The notes beneath the pieces were generated by a model that saw only the letters and a list, made by a program, of their open reading frames with translations, was not told the DNA's origin and did not search any database. Positions 7,806 to 18,100 of a stretch of 50,745 bases of DNA are shown here, one piece after another (the stretch's first letter is position 1; each line of letters starts with the position of its first letter). A program made the position numbers and the translations under genes. The DNA lies in assembly GCA_903872565.1 (NCBI GenBank), contig CAIQLG010000123.1:1-50745 (forward strand). Direction: 5' to 3'. This stretch comes from an uncultured Lentisphaerota bacterium. GTDB lineage: Bacteria; Verrucomicrobiota; Lentisphaeria; Victivallales; GWF2-50-93.

Positions 7806-8806
7806 TGGCACAGGCAGATTTATTGGTGAATTTATTCAAAAGTTCCAGCAATGGCGATCAGCTGGCGTTTCGCAAGACCGCCGAGACGCTGATACAGGAA
7901 GAGAAGGCCAAAGGGCATCGAGTTCTGGCGGATCGGCTGGTCAAATCCTTGCAGCCAAGCACAATAGGAATGGGGCTCGGTCTCGCGCCAAAGCAGAACG
8001 CCAGCAACGGGCAACATAAGGATTTGATATACGAAATAACGCCAGAGCGAGCGCTTGTTAGTCTTGTCTTGCCCGACAAAATCCGGGATCAGATCAAAGA
8101 GGTCGTAGAGGAGCAGCATCGCGGAGAATTATTGCACGCACATAATCTTCGCGCACGTAACCGTGTTTTGCTTGCCGGGCCGCCGGGCAATGGAAAAACA
8201 ACTCTGGCCGAGGTGCTGGCCTTTGAGTTGATGTACCCGTTGTTTGTCGTTCGTTATGAAACCTTGGTGGGCAGTTATTTGGGCGAAACTTCCAGTCGCC
8301 TGAAACATTTGATGGACTACGCCAAGACCCAGCGTTGCGTACTGTTTTTTGACGAGTTCGAAACGCTCGGCAAGGAGCGTGGCGACACACATGAAACAGG
8401 AGAAATCAAGCGGGTGGTGAGTTCGCTGCTTTTGCAAATTGATGATTTGCCAGATTACGTTGTGGTGGTTGCGGCTAGTAATCATCCGGAATTGCTGGAT
8501 AGAGCAGTATGGAGACGCTTCCAGTTACGCATCGAATTGCCCATGCCGACGCGCCAGCAACTGACCCGACATATTGAATCCATCGGTCAGCGGTGTCAAA
8601 CCAATTTCGGTTATGAGCCCGAGATGTTGGCGAAACACATGCAGGGACTCAATTTTGCTGAGGTGGAAGAATTCTGTTTGAGTGTGGTGCGCCGAGCAGT
8701 ACTCGATAAGAAAAGCGATGATGCGCAATCCATTACGCGGCTCAAATTGGAGCAATGGCGGGATAGATTGAAACCTGTATTGAATAGCCAAGGCACGGGG
8801 GAATAA
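7805..8806 (+). CDS. ietA: IetA-like AAA+ ATPase inside the Mod/Res operon
   Basis: A 333-residue single-domain AAA+ ATPase. Walker A is GPPGNGKT at about 125-132, Walker B LFFDEFE at 180-186, sensor 1 AASNHP near 223, and a likely arginine finger is in RAVWRRFQ at 233-240. The N-terminal ~80 residues form a helical region that could bind its partner. The ATG at 7805 overlaps the mod stop, and the subtilase starts 3 bases after its stop. AAA+ ATPase plus subtilase is the arrangement of the IetAS pair, first described as a plasmid stability/incompatibility locus and later as an antiphage pair. The ATPase is expected to control or load the protease. The pairing supports the name; orthology is not proven. 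Confidence 0.72.
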   Translation: MAQADLLVNLFKSSSNGDQLAFRKTAETLIQEEKAKGHRVLADRLVKSLQPSTIGMGLGLAPKQNASNGQHKDLIYEITPERALVSLVLPDKIRDQIKEVVEEQHRGELLHAHNLRARNRVLLAGPPGNGKTTLAEVLAFELMYPLFVVRYETLVGSYLGETSSRLKHLMDYAKTQRCVLFFDEFETLGKERGDTHETGEIKRVVSSLLLQIDDLPDYVVVVAASNHPELLDRAVWRRFQLRIELPMPTRQQLTRHIESIGQRCQTNFGYEPEMLAKHMQGLNFAEVEEFCLSVVRRAVLDKKSDDAQSITRLKLEQWRDRLKPVLNSQGTGE

Positions 8807-8809
8807 ACA

Positions 8810-11626
8810 ATGGCCGATCATTTACCATTATTGGTTTTCCCTCGCGCAAGAACAATTGCTCCACCAAGGGGGAATGGCTTTCCGCCTAGCAAACCACATT
8901 TTCCAGGGCATGCCAAGCAAGTTGAGCGCATATCCCAGCAGTTGGATGACTTGCAGCAGGATTTTTCCCGTTACAAGGCGAGCGTCAGTGGCGTTGTGGC
9001 CGGACTTGAGCCGGAGACGGTATTGGTCATAGAGATTGCAGGGAGAGTTGAAGATTTCAAGCGAGCCGTGGATGTCACCGATGGACTGGAATGGCTGGGA
9101 GAGTGGGATATTGAGGATATTGAACCTGCCGATGGCTTTTACGAAGCTCCCAAAATTGGAGTTGATTTTTTTAAAGGAAAAATTGAAGGAATAACCAGCA
9201 GAGCACAATCAAAAGAAATTTGGGAGATCCTTAAGGAACACGGATTCATTGATGATAAGGGGAAAATGATTGCCGATGAGATACCGCCATTATCCTTGCC
9301 CGATCATCTGGGGCATCTCAGCAATGAAATCGTCAACACCATTAATACCGCAAAAGAGAGGCATCTGGCGGGACGGATGTTTCTTTCATTAGGAAATGAG
9401 CAAGGCATCAAAGAACTTCTCTCACTTTGGAAACAGTGGGAAAAAGAAAAAAAACTCCCACCGGGTAAAACCAAATGGCGTGATGTTTTTGCCCAGACCC
9501 TGAAAATACGGCGTTGGGGAATAGAGGAAACCCTTCGTGAAACCGGCATGATTGCTCGTTGGCACGATTTGCTCGATCCGATTGCTCCAGCCCAAGAAAT
9601 TCATTGCCAGATCGAATTGTTCTACCGGCGGAATCCTGAGAAGCGGAAACAGAACGAGGCAACAGTTTCCGCACTGTTGGCGGAAATGGGAGGGCAAACG
9701 CTCAGTTCATTCGACATGACGGATATAGCCTTCCATGCGATCAAGGCCAAATTACCTGCTGATAAGGTGCGTCACCTTTTGACTTCGTTGGATTCTCCGA
9801 ATGCCGAGATTGATATTCAGTTATTCAAGTTTCCAGGGATAATGTATTTTCGCCCGACCGGACAAAGTTTGGCGGTTTCAGGAGACGAAGTTGGCGAATC
9901 CGGGGAGTTTCCCGAAGGCAGACCAGAATTACCGCCAGTGGTAGCGATTCTTGATGGTGTACCGAACCTTTTGCATGAGGCGTTGAAAGATCGGTTGTTA
10001 TTCGACGACCCCGATAATTTGGCCGCCGAATATCAGCCCGGAGAGAAAAGACACGGAACAGCCATGGCATCACTGGTGGTGTATGGGGAGTTGGTAGAAG
10101 GGCAAGATAACTCACTCTCTCGCAAAGTTTATCACTTAGCAGTCATGCAACCCAATCCGCAGGTCAGGAGCTTTGGCAAGCATGAGGAGCATTTCCCAGA
10201 TGATGTTTTTTTCGAAGACCGGATTGAACGTGCCGTGCGCCGCATGTTCGAAGGGGAAGGCAACATTCCCGCGCAAGCTCCCGGCATTAAAATCATCAAC
10301 CTTTCGATTTGTGATCCGGAACGCCCCTTTATCCACACGCCCAGTCCGTGGGCGAGACTGCTTGATTGGCTATCTTGGAAGTACCGCGTGTTGTTTTGTG
10401 TGAGCGCAGGGAATTATACGGAAGACATTGAAATTGGCATTCCGCACAGCGAGTTTTCTGCCTTATCCGACGAGCAAAAAGTAGCCCATGTCCTGAAGTG
10501 TATAGAACGGCAGCTATCCGAACGACGATTGTTGTCGCCTGCGGAATCGATGAACTCGCTCACTGTCGGGGCATTGCACACAGACGAGTCTGGAACCTAT
10601 ACGCTGGGACCGCGCACCGACCTGTTGCCGAGCGGCGCACTGTTCAGCCCTATTTCCCGTTTCGGACACGGCTTTCGCCGTTCAATCAAGCCGGAAATAT
10701 TCTTTTCTGGCGGACTACAGCTTTACAAAACACCCAACCTTGACAGCGGGCAACACTACACTATTGATGCCGGGCTTCGTGCGCCAGGCCAACAGGTGGC
10801 TTGGGATAGCGCGCAAGAGGGTGAGCTTTCACAAAAGGTTTATACCCGTGGTACCAGCAATGCCACGGCCTTAGCGACACGAAGCGGAGCAAGGATTTAC
10901 GAGGTGCTGACTCAGTTACAGGAGGAGTACGGCGAACAGATTTCCGATAATCTGATGGCAGTGCTCATCAAAGCATTGCTGGTACATGGTGCGCAACACG
11001 ATGACCAAGCAGTAAAAACACTGGAGACGCTAAAAACTCCAGCAAACTCACGTCGCTTCAAAGAGACGATGGCTCGTTACATTGGTTACGGCGCAGTGAA
11101 TATTGAACGAGTTCTGGCTTGCACCGAACAACGGGCTACAGTCATGGGTTGTGCTGAAATCAGGGAAAATCAGATCCATGAATATCGCTTTCCTCTGCCA
11201 CTTGGCCTTTCTAGCAACCAAGAGTGGCGGCGTATGGTGGTAACATTGGCCTGGTTCTCGCCGATCAATCCTGCTCATCGGAATTTGCGCGAGGCTAAAC
11301 TCGTCCTCCAACCTGGGGTAAGCTGGGACAAGTTGCCATTAATGCTCAAAAGAATGGATTCGGATGATGATCAAGTATTGCGTGGTACAGTGCAACACGA
11401 AATTCTTGAGAGCAAAAGACAGATTTCTGCGTATGAGGAAGACGAACACATTCTGTTGCACGTAACATGCAAAAAAGATGCGACTGAGAAGCTGGATGTT
11501 GTAATCCCGTATGGATTGGCAGTGTCTCTTGAGGTGTCCGAAGGTATTGATATTCCTATTTATCAGCAGATTCGCGCCAGGATCAAACCGCAAGTGGCTG
11601 TTGGCACATCTGTGGAGAATTTGTAA
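8810..11626 (+). CDS. ietS: IetS-like subtilisin-family (S8) serine protease
   Basis: A 938-residue cytoplasmic protease without a signal peptide. The catalytic triad can be read: Asp in VVAILDGV (about 382), His in KRHGTAMASL (about 414) and Ser in GTSNATA (about 682). The large N-terminal region (~370 residues) and the C-terminal beta-rich region are not simple subtilisin and probably sense or bind something. With the ATPase upstream this matches IetS-type pairs, thought to act as a regulated toxic protease during phage attack. It is translationally linked on both sides (3-base gap before, TAATG overlap after), so it was selected to be made together with Mod and Res. Confidence 0.75.
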   Translation: MADHLPLLVFPRARTIAPPRGNGFPPSKPHFPGHAKQVERISQQLDDLQQDFSRYKASVSGVVAGLEPETVLVIEIAGRVEDFKRAVDVTDGLEWLGEWDIEDIEPADGFYEAPKIGVDFFKGKIEGITSRAQSKEIWEILKEHGFIDDKGKMIADEIPPLSLPDHLGHLSNEIVNTINTAKERHLAGRMFLSLGNEQGIKELLSLWKQWEKEKKLPPGKTKWRDVFAQTLKIRRWGIEETLRETGMIARWHDLLDPIAPAQEIHCQIELFYRRNPEKRKQNEATVSALLAEMGGQTLSSFDMTDIAFHAIKAKLPADKVRHLLTSLDSPNAEIDIQLFKFPGIMYFRPTGQSLAVSGDEVGESGEFPEGRPELPPVVAILDGVPNLLHEALKDRLLFDDPDNLAAEYQPGEKRHGTAMASLVVYGELVEGQDNSLSRKVYHLAVMQPNPQVRSFGKHEEHFPDDVFFEDRIERAVRRMFEGEGNIPAQAPGIKIINLSICDPERPFIHTPSPWARLLDWLSWKYRVLFCVSAGNYTEDIEIGIPHSEFSALSDEQKVAHVLKCIERQLSERRLLSPAESMNSLTVGALHTDESGTYTLGPRTDLLPSGALFSPISRFGHGFRRSIKPEIFFSGGLQLYKTPNLDSGQHYTIDAGLRAPGQQVAWDSAQEGELSQKVYTRGTSNATALATRSGARIYEVLTQLQEEYGEQISDNLMAVLIKALLVHGAQHDDQAVKTLETLKTPANSRRFKETMARYIGYGAVNIERVLACTEQRATVMGCAEIRENQIHEYRFPLPLGLSSNQEWRRMVVTLAWFSPINPAHRNLREAKLVLQPGVSWDKLPLMLKRMDSDDDQVLRGTVQHEILESKRQISAYEEDEHILLHVTCKKDATEKLDVVIPYGLAVSLEVSEGIDIPIYQQIRARIKPQVAVGTSVENL

Positions 11627-14313
11627 TGGCCTTACATAAAAACTTTCCTCGATCTCCACATGCGATTCTCGACCCAGGCATCCGCTGGTTTCCCGCCGAT
11701 GAGGCGTTGCGAGAAAGTAGTATGGAAAAGCTCATGCCGCCGCTTGTGCCATCACTGCGCCGCAAGGTGAAGGAGTTCCGGAACGGAGGGTACGTCGGCG
11801 CAACGGACACCAGCCGAAGCCTGCTCAATTGGTGGTTCAAAACACCACACCTGTTGCCGAAAATCGACGGAAGCATGACAGAGTTTGAATACTATTTTGC
11901 TCAGCGCGAAGCGCTGGAGACTATTGTCTATCTCTACGATGTTGTAGGAGTTAAGGACAAGCACGATCTGATGCGCTTCGATTCAAGCGGTCTTGTGTCC
12001 GGTGGCATGTTCGACGAGAGCTGGCGGCGGTTCGTGGTTAAGATGGCAACGGGCAGTGGAAAAACCAAGGTCTTGAGCCTGGCATTGGCGTGGAGTTTTT
12101 ATCACAAGTTGTATGAGCCGGAATCTGAACTAGCACGCAACTTCCTAGTCATTACACCCAACATAATCGTCCTGGACCGTATTTACCGAGATTTCCAGGG
12201 TCTGCGGATTTTCTTCGACGATCCGGTGATGCCGGATAACGGTGTGGACGGGCGTAACTGGCGCGACGATTTTCAACTGACGCTGCATCTGCAAGACGAG
12301 GTTCGCATCACCCGGCCTACGGGCAATATATTTCTGACCAACATCCACCGTGTTTATTCAGGCGAAGACATTCCCCCTTCGCAGGATGATGAAAATACAA
12401 TGGACTATTTTCTGGGCAAACGACCCTCGGGCGCAACCACGGATTCCAAGGTGGATCTTGGGATGATCGTCAGGGATATTGACGAACTGATGGTGTTAAA
12501 TGACGAGGCGCACCATATTCACGATCCGCGCATGGCGTGGTTTAAAGCAATCGAAGACATCCACAACCGGCTAAAGCAGAAGGGGGTGTCCCTTTCCATG
12601 CAGGTGGACACGACAGCCACGCCCAAGCATAACAACGGTGCCATCTTTGTGCAGACCGTGTCCGATTACCCTCTAGTGGAGGCGATTTGGCAAAACGTCG
12701 TAAAACATCCCGTCCTGCCCGACGCCGCCAGCCGTGCGAAATTGAGCGAACGGCAGAGCGCGAAGTACACCGAGAAATACGCTGACTATGTCCATCTGGG
12801 CGTACTCGAATGGCGCAAGGCGTATGCCGAACATGAAAAGATGGGCATGAAGGCGATCCTGTTCGTGATGACCGACGACACTCGCAACTGTGACGATGTG
12901 GCCGAGTATCTGGAGGGGAATTATCCGGACTTGAAAGACGCAGTGCTGGTCATTCACACCAAGAACAACGGTGAGATTTCCGAATCCACCTCCGGGAAGG
13001 ACAAGGAGGAACTGGAGAAACTTCGCAAACAGGCGAATGATATTGACAAAAAGGACAGCCCGTTCAAAGCCATCGTTTCAGTGATGATGCTTAAGGAAGG
13101 ATGGGATGTGCGCAATGTAACGACCATCGTCGGCTTGCGTGCATATTCCTCGACGAGCAACATTCTTCCCGAGCAGACGCTGGGTCGGGGGTTGCGCAAG
13201 ATGTATCCCTGTGATGTGGAAGAGTACGTCAGCGTGGTTGGCACAAACGCCTTCATGGAGTTCGTGGAATCCATCCAGGCCGAAGGCGTGGCGCTGGAAC
13301 GTAAGGCGATGGGTGAAGGGACAGAGCCGAAGACTCCGCTGGTGGTCGAAGTTGACAAAGAAAACGGGAAGAAGGACATTGCCGCGCTGGACATTGAAAT
13401 CCCAGTGCTGACACCGCGTGTCTATCGGGAATACAAAAGCCTAGTCGATCTGGACATCGCCGCAATGGGGCATCAGCGATTAGTCTGCCTAAAATTCAGC
13501 GAAGAGGAACAGCGGGAGATCGTATTCAAAGACATCGCCACTGGCGAGATTACACATACCACGATTCTTGACACGGCTAGCGTTGCCGACTACCGCAGCG
13601 TGATCGGCTATTTTGCGCAAAGCATCATGAAGGATCTGCGCTTGGTCAGCGGCTATGATGTGCTGTATGGAAAGGTCAAGGCGTTTGTACATGAGGATTT
13701 GTTTGACCATCCGGTGGAACTGGAAGATCCTAACACATTACGCAATCTGTCGGAACCTGCCGCCACCAAGATACTGATAGAGACCTTTAAAAAGGCGATC
13801 AACGCGCTGACCGTTCGGGATAAAGGCGATGCCGAAATACGGGACACGATCAAGTTGCGCCAGACTCGGCCTTTTGTGGCAAAGGATCAAGGTTACCTTA
13901 TCCCTAAAAAAAGCGTCTTCAATCGCATTATAGGTGACAGCAAACTAGAACTTAGGTTTGCCGATTTTCTAGAAAATTGCAGAGATGTGGTCTCTTACGC
14001 GAAGAACTACATGGCCGTGCATTTTAAGCTCGATTACGTAAATGCTGTTGGCGACATTTCCAACTACTATCCGGATTTTATGGTCAAGCTGTCCGAAAAA
14101 CGGATTGTCATTGTCGAAACCAAGGGGCAGGGAGATTTGGATGTGCCTCTGAAGATGGCGCGGCTGCGACAATGGTGTGAAGACATCAATCGGATACAGG
14201 TAGATGTTGAATATGATTTCGTTTACGTTGATGAAGAGAGCTTCGAGAAATACAGGCCAATTTCATTTAAACATTTGATGGATGGTTTCCGGGAATACAA
14301 AAGGGAAATATAA
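11626..14313 (+). CDS. res: Type III-like restriction helicase-nuclease (Res)
   Basis: An 895-residue superfamily 2 helicase with a C-terminal nuclease. Motif I (ATGSGKT) is at about 141-147, motif II DEAH at 293-296, motif III TTATPK shortly after, and motif VI in QTLGRGLRKMYP. The C-terminal PD-(D/E)XK site shows P816-D817 and E831-T-K833. Res subunits use ATP to communicate between unmodified sites and cut DNA when partnered with Mod. The start overlaps the subtilase stop (TAATG). All catalytic motifs look intact. No gene follows within 100 bases. Confidence 0.85.
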   Translation: MALHKNFPRSPHAILDPGIRWFPADEALRESSMEKLMPPLVPSLRRKVKEFRNGGYVGATDTSRSLLNWWFKTPHLLPKIDGSMTEFEYYFAQREALETIVYLYDVVGVKDKHDLMRFDSSGLVSGGMFDESWRRFVVKMATGSGKTKVLSLALAWSFYHKLYEPESELARNFLVITPNIIVLDRIYRDFQGLRIFFDDPVMPDNGVDGRNWRDDFQLTLHLQDEVRITRPTGNIFLTNIHRVYSGEDIPPSQDDENTMDYFLGKRPSGATTDSKVDLGMIVRDIDELMVLNDEAHHIHDPRMAWFKAIEDIHNRLKQKGVSLSMQVDTTATPKHNNGAIFVQTVSDYPLVEAIWQNVVKHPVLPDAASRAKLSERQSAKYTEKYADYVHLGVLEWRKAYAEHEKMGMKAILFVMTDDTRNCDDVAEYLEGNYPDLKDAVLVIHTKNNGEISESTSGKDKEELEKLRKQANDIDKKDSPFKAIVSVMMLKEGWDVRNVTTIVGLRAYSSTSNILPEQTLGRGLRKMYPCDVEEYVSVVGTNAFMEFVESIQAEGVALERKAMGEGTEPKTPLVVEVDKENGKKDIAALDIEIPVLTPRVYREYKSLVDLDIAAMGHQRLVCLKFSEEEQREIVFKDIATGEITHTTILDTASVADYRSVIGYFAQSIMKDLRLVSGYDVLYGKVKAFVHEDLFDHPVELEDPNTLRNLSEPAATKILIETFKKAINALTVRDKGDAEIRDTIKLRQTRPFVAKDQGYLIPKKSVFNRIIGDSKLELRFADFLENCRDVVSYAKNYMAVHFKLDYVNAVGDISNYYPDFMVKLSEKRIVIVETKGQGDLDVPLKMARLRQWCEDINRIQVDVEYDFVYVDEESFEKYRPISFKHLMDGFREYKREI

Positions 14314-14413
14314 CGAATAAGGATAGATTGTTTTCAACAGCTCATTTCAGGGACATGCCAAAAGCAAGAAGCTCCTAAAACTGCGATGTTAGATTTCAAG
14401 CGGAAACCCCGAT

Positions 14414-14962
14414 ATGATTAACAAATTAACAGAACTTGCAGATTATTTCAGGAAAATACCCGCCGCATTTCTCATTGCGATAACATGTGTTCTTTCTCTT
14501 ATCCTTTTTCTTCCTGAAAAACAAGCATCGATATTGGCCGTAGAAGGATTTCGCGAAAAGTATCGTGTTTTCTTAGGGCCAGCTCTACTCTTGGCTATAT
14601 CATTCTGTGCGGCTCGCATTTATTTGTTCTGTATGGAGGGATATAAACAGCGAAAAGCGTTAAAAGCTAAAAAAGAAAGCCTTCACAGACTAACGCCAGA
14701 GGAAAAAGGTTATCTCGTCCCTTTCATTCAATATAAGAAGAATTCCATCTACGTTGGCATGGATGATGGAATCATGGCTGGATTGGCAGCCAAGAATATT
14801 ACATATTTGGCAGCCAATATGGGCAACCTTTTGGATGGTTTCGCCTTTAACCTTCAACCATGGGCAAGAGAATACTTAGAGAAAAACCCGCATTTGCTAG
14901 ATGGTTATGTAGGAAGGCCAATGACACCAGAGCAGAAATTGAATTCAAGGCTAATGGGGTAA
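14414..14962 (+). CDS. sieB: SieB-like superinfection exclusion membrane protein
   Basis: A 182-residue protein with two predicted membrane segments, about residues 16-34 (AAFLIAITCVLSLILFLP) and 54-75 (FLGPALLLAISFCAARIYLF). A basic stretch follows, then a cytoplasmic domain with LTPEEK, YVGMDDGIMAGL and GFAFNLQPWAREYL, which match what I know of the SieB family. Such proteins sit in the inner membrane and abort infection by competing phages. It lies 100 bases after res in the same direction, with lower GC, so it may be a later addition to the defence operon or have its own promoter. The ribosome binding site is weak. Confidence 0.72.
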   Translation: MINKLTELADYFRKIPAAFLIAITCVLSLILFLPEKQASILAVEGFREKYRVFLGPALLLAISFCAARIYLFCMEGYKQRKALKAKKESLHRLTPEEKGYLVPFIQYKKNSIYVGMDDGIMAGLAAKNITYLAANMGNLLDGFAFNLQPWAREYLEKNPHLLDGYVGRPMTPEQKLNSRLMG

Positions 14963-15083
14963 AGGTCAGTTCTTCGAGAAGACCGTGGATAAAGTCGAGA
15001 AGGGATTGGGTACATGTTGGAAAAATTCCATAGATAATTGGATGATTCCTTTTTTTTGCAGTATTTTATAGTAAGGAAAATCC

Positions 15084-15155
15084 ATGAATAGTGCTCAGAA
15101 GCAGAGAGTTGAAAATGCGACGGTGACAGTGGTTGATAGGACAGGCTTGTCTATG
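15084..15155 (+). pseudogene. Possible hflX GTPase fragment
   Basis: In frame the bases read NSAQKQRVENATVTVVDRTGL, which resembles the HflX stretch around SPAQ...LE...V.VxDRTGL just ahead of its GTPase domain. Nothing before or after matches. It sits between the convergent ends of the SieB and helicase genes. An apparent T tract (near 15050) just upstream could end the SieB transcript. I treat this as a possible relic of an older insertion site; chance resemblance is not excluded. Confidence 0.3.
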
Positions 15156-15186
15156 CTTTCACGAACTCAGCTCAGTGTGGGCATCT

Positions 15187-18100
15187 TTATTTGCTCTTTG
15201 TTCGTTTCTCCGAGAAGTAAGCAGAGAGCTCCAGCGTGATGTCGCGCAGGTTTGTTCGCTCGATCGCAACTGACGACAGCAGGTGCAGCAGATCCTCCTG
15301 ATCCGGCTGACCGAGTACCAAACGGTAGAGCATCCTCTGCTCCTTCATGAGTTCAAGCCAGTAACGCTGTTCACTGCTCGGTACATCGAATACATAGCGC
15401 TTGACTTCAGCACCTTTGCATACCCACCACGGACAGAGTCCCGATTCGTCGGACATTCGTTGTTCGGCCAATTCTGAGAGTCGCTGCCACGGACTTTCAC
15501 CGTGCGTTGCCTGCGTCCAAACATCGGCTCCGAGTTGTCCAGCTATCTGTTTACGTATTGAGTGTCCTCCGAATCGCTGAATACGTCCTTCTCTCTGCTC
15601 CAGATCAACAGGATTGTGAGAAAGATCCCAGTGCACCAAATTGGAACACCAGGTATGAAAATCCAAGCCTTCCTGGCCAACCGACGTCGTAGCGAGGACA
15701 TAGGGCCAGAACGGTGCATTGAAAGCCCGGCGAATCTCATCCGTACGCAGCGGCTTGTCCGTTGTTTCCATGCCTTCGACCGTAGCCGCATGTACCCCAG
15801 TGAATGGCATTGCTACATGGCAGCGGAGAGAGAACGTCCTGCGCCAGCTGCCAGTCAGCTCGTGGAGTCGGAAAATCCCCGATCTGAGTTGTAGTCCGTC
15901 CTGCAGAGCTTTGGCTAACTCATGACCAGAAAGACTATATAGTGTTCGTAACAGCCATATCTGCTCATCCAAAACGGCTTCAAGGTTTCCATCCCGCACA
16001 GCTTCCAATATGGCTTTCGGGTATGATTCCTCTCCACCACCCATTTCGGTTGCAAATATCGGGTTGTCCAAATAGTTGCGCAATCCTTGCCATGATGCCA
16101 TGATTGTATGATAAAGGTTGTCACAATCGGCAGAACCGGGCCAATGCCTTCTGAGTGCCCGTCCTATCACGACACCGGGGGCGCAGAATGCGTATTCGGT
16201 GAGTGTGGACAATTCCCGGCCCGAGATCTCCGTAATTTCCATAAGGGCTTGCTCATCCCAGTCGTTGAGGAGCTTGCCCAATCCCTGATCCTCAGTCCCT
16301 CTCCGAATTTCGTCGTGTATCTGGGACCAAGCGCGCTTTACTCCTTTCCAGAGGCCTGCCTTGTTTTCGATCTGTGCGATAAGTGTCCACATGGAATGAT
16401 GACGGCGCAAACGGGGATTGACTTCGATGCCAAGTTCTTTTAATGCTCCGAAGAGTTGTGAACGAATAGTTCTATGAATACGGGAGGGGATGCGCTCTCT
16501 AGCTTTCAGAGGATCTGTTTTCGATATAAGCCATGGCGATGGATGGAAGTACCCCAGCAAGGCATGGCGTCCTGGACCAGGCTGGAGTAGCCGCTTATTG
16601 ATCAGATCTTCATACGGTATGCCCTTTTTAAAGAAAAGTCGGCTTTCGGCCATATAAGAGACAAGTGATGCGATGGCCTGGGGGACAGCGCGAAATCGAC
16701 TGAAAATTAAAATTTTGCTCTGTTGGTCGGCAGACCGACACCATGAACCTTTAAGCGGCCACCATGGAAGAGATGGTTGAAGCCAAGGCAATAGCAGGAT
16801 TTCTGATCCCAATAGATCAAGCAAGGCGCGGATCTTGGGATGGGGAATTTCATCAAGACAGATGAAGGCATCTCGCATCTCCTTTGTCAGTTGAGGAAGT
16901 TCGGTTTTATCGGTGTCTTTTTTTGCTTCCATCCACGCCTTGTACCTGGACCCCATGGTTTGTGCAGGAAGCGGAATCGAAGTCCAATACGGAACCGCAG
17001 ATCCTGCATGACATCCGATCAAAGACTCGGCAAGGTGACAGTAAACACGGATATCGGATTCGCTAAGAGGCGCGGATTTGTGAGATATGCTATGTTCAGA
17101 CCAGCCGTCCTCATGCGAGGCTCGCTCGGTTCTAGACATAATCGGCTGCAAAATATCTTGGATCTGTGTACGCAAATCCGCAGTTGTAGCGACATTTAAG
17201 TCTTTTCGCCGAATCGAGGTTTGCAACTCAGCGAACAGATCCTGGCACCTGCTACACTTAGTCTTGGCTACTGCGCCTCCTCCATATAGGAACTCAACTA
17301 ACTTGAAGAACTGTGAATGATGAGGTTCTCCATCCGACACGTCACGGTTTCTTGTGTAGAGTTCATATGGTGTTGCTGACAGCATAAGCAGCGCGGTTTT
17401 CTCAGAATAGCCTTCGCCACGAAGCCTTTCTATAACCCTGCGTGCGGCATCCTCAATATCCGAGGATAGGAGATCTCGAAAATTTTGGAACTCATCAAAT
17501 ATGATCAAATCCGGGCTCAATCCTTCAATAGCGCATGCCGCTAGTGCGTTGCGCATATGTGCGATCAATTCGAGAGGCTCATTAATGGCCTCCAATCGCA
17601 GAGGCAAATGTTGGCCTCTCTCAATTCCGAACTCAGTGCGTACTGATACATTGAAAGCCCGGAGGAGGGCGGGATTGTCCTGGACTCTTTTGCGCTGAGC
17701 CTTAACCACCGACGACCAATATGTCTTTGCCCCCCGCTGGAACAGATTCCGACGTCTTCCGCGCAGCAAGTCGCGCCAAAGTCGCTTGACTAGGCAGTGA
17801 ATTAGTGCTCGTTCCTCCTGGCGACCATCGCGCCGCCGTCCCTTCCGTATCGGTATGGAAGTCTCGGGGGTCAACGTGTAGAGATGCAACTTTCTATGAG
17901 TCGGAGGGGCTGTCACCGGCACAAGCGTGAGCCTATCCACACTGCAATGAGCAGAAGCCCTTTCCTCCTCTGGGAGTATTTCCAACAGCTTCCTTCGATT
18001 CTGTGCGGCGATGGAAAGGTTGTTGCAGACATAGAATACAACCAGCTCTCCACGTTTCTCCTCAATCATTTTAAGAATTATCTGCTGTGCCACGACCGTT

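Noticed and set aside
7155-7811. Leftward 218-codon frame opposite mod
   Set aside because: Exact shadow of the mod coding strand with His/Leu-rich shadow composition; no ribosome binding site.
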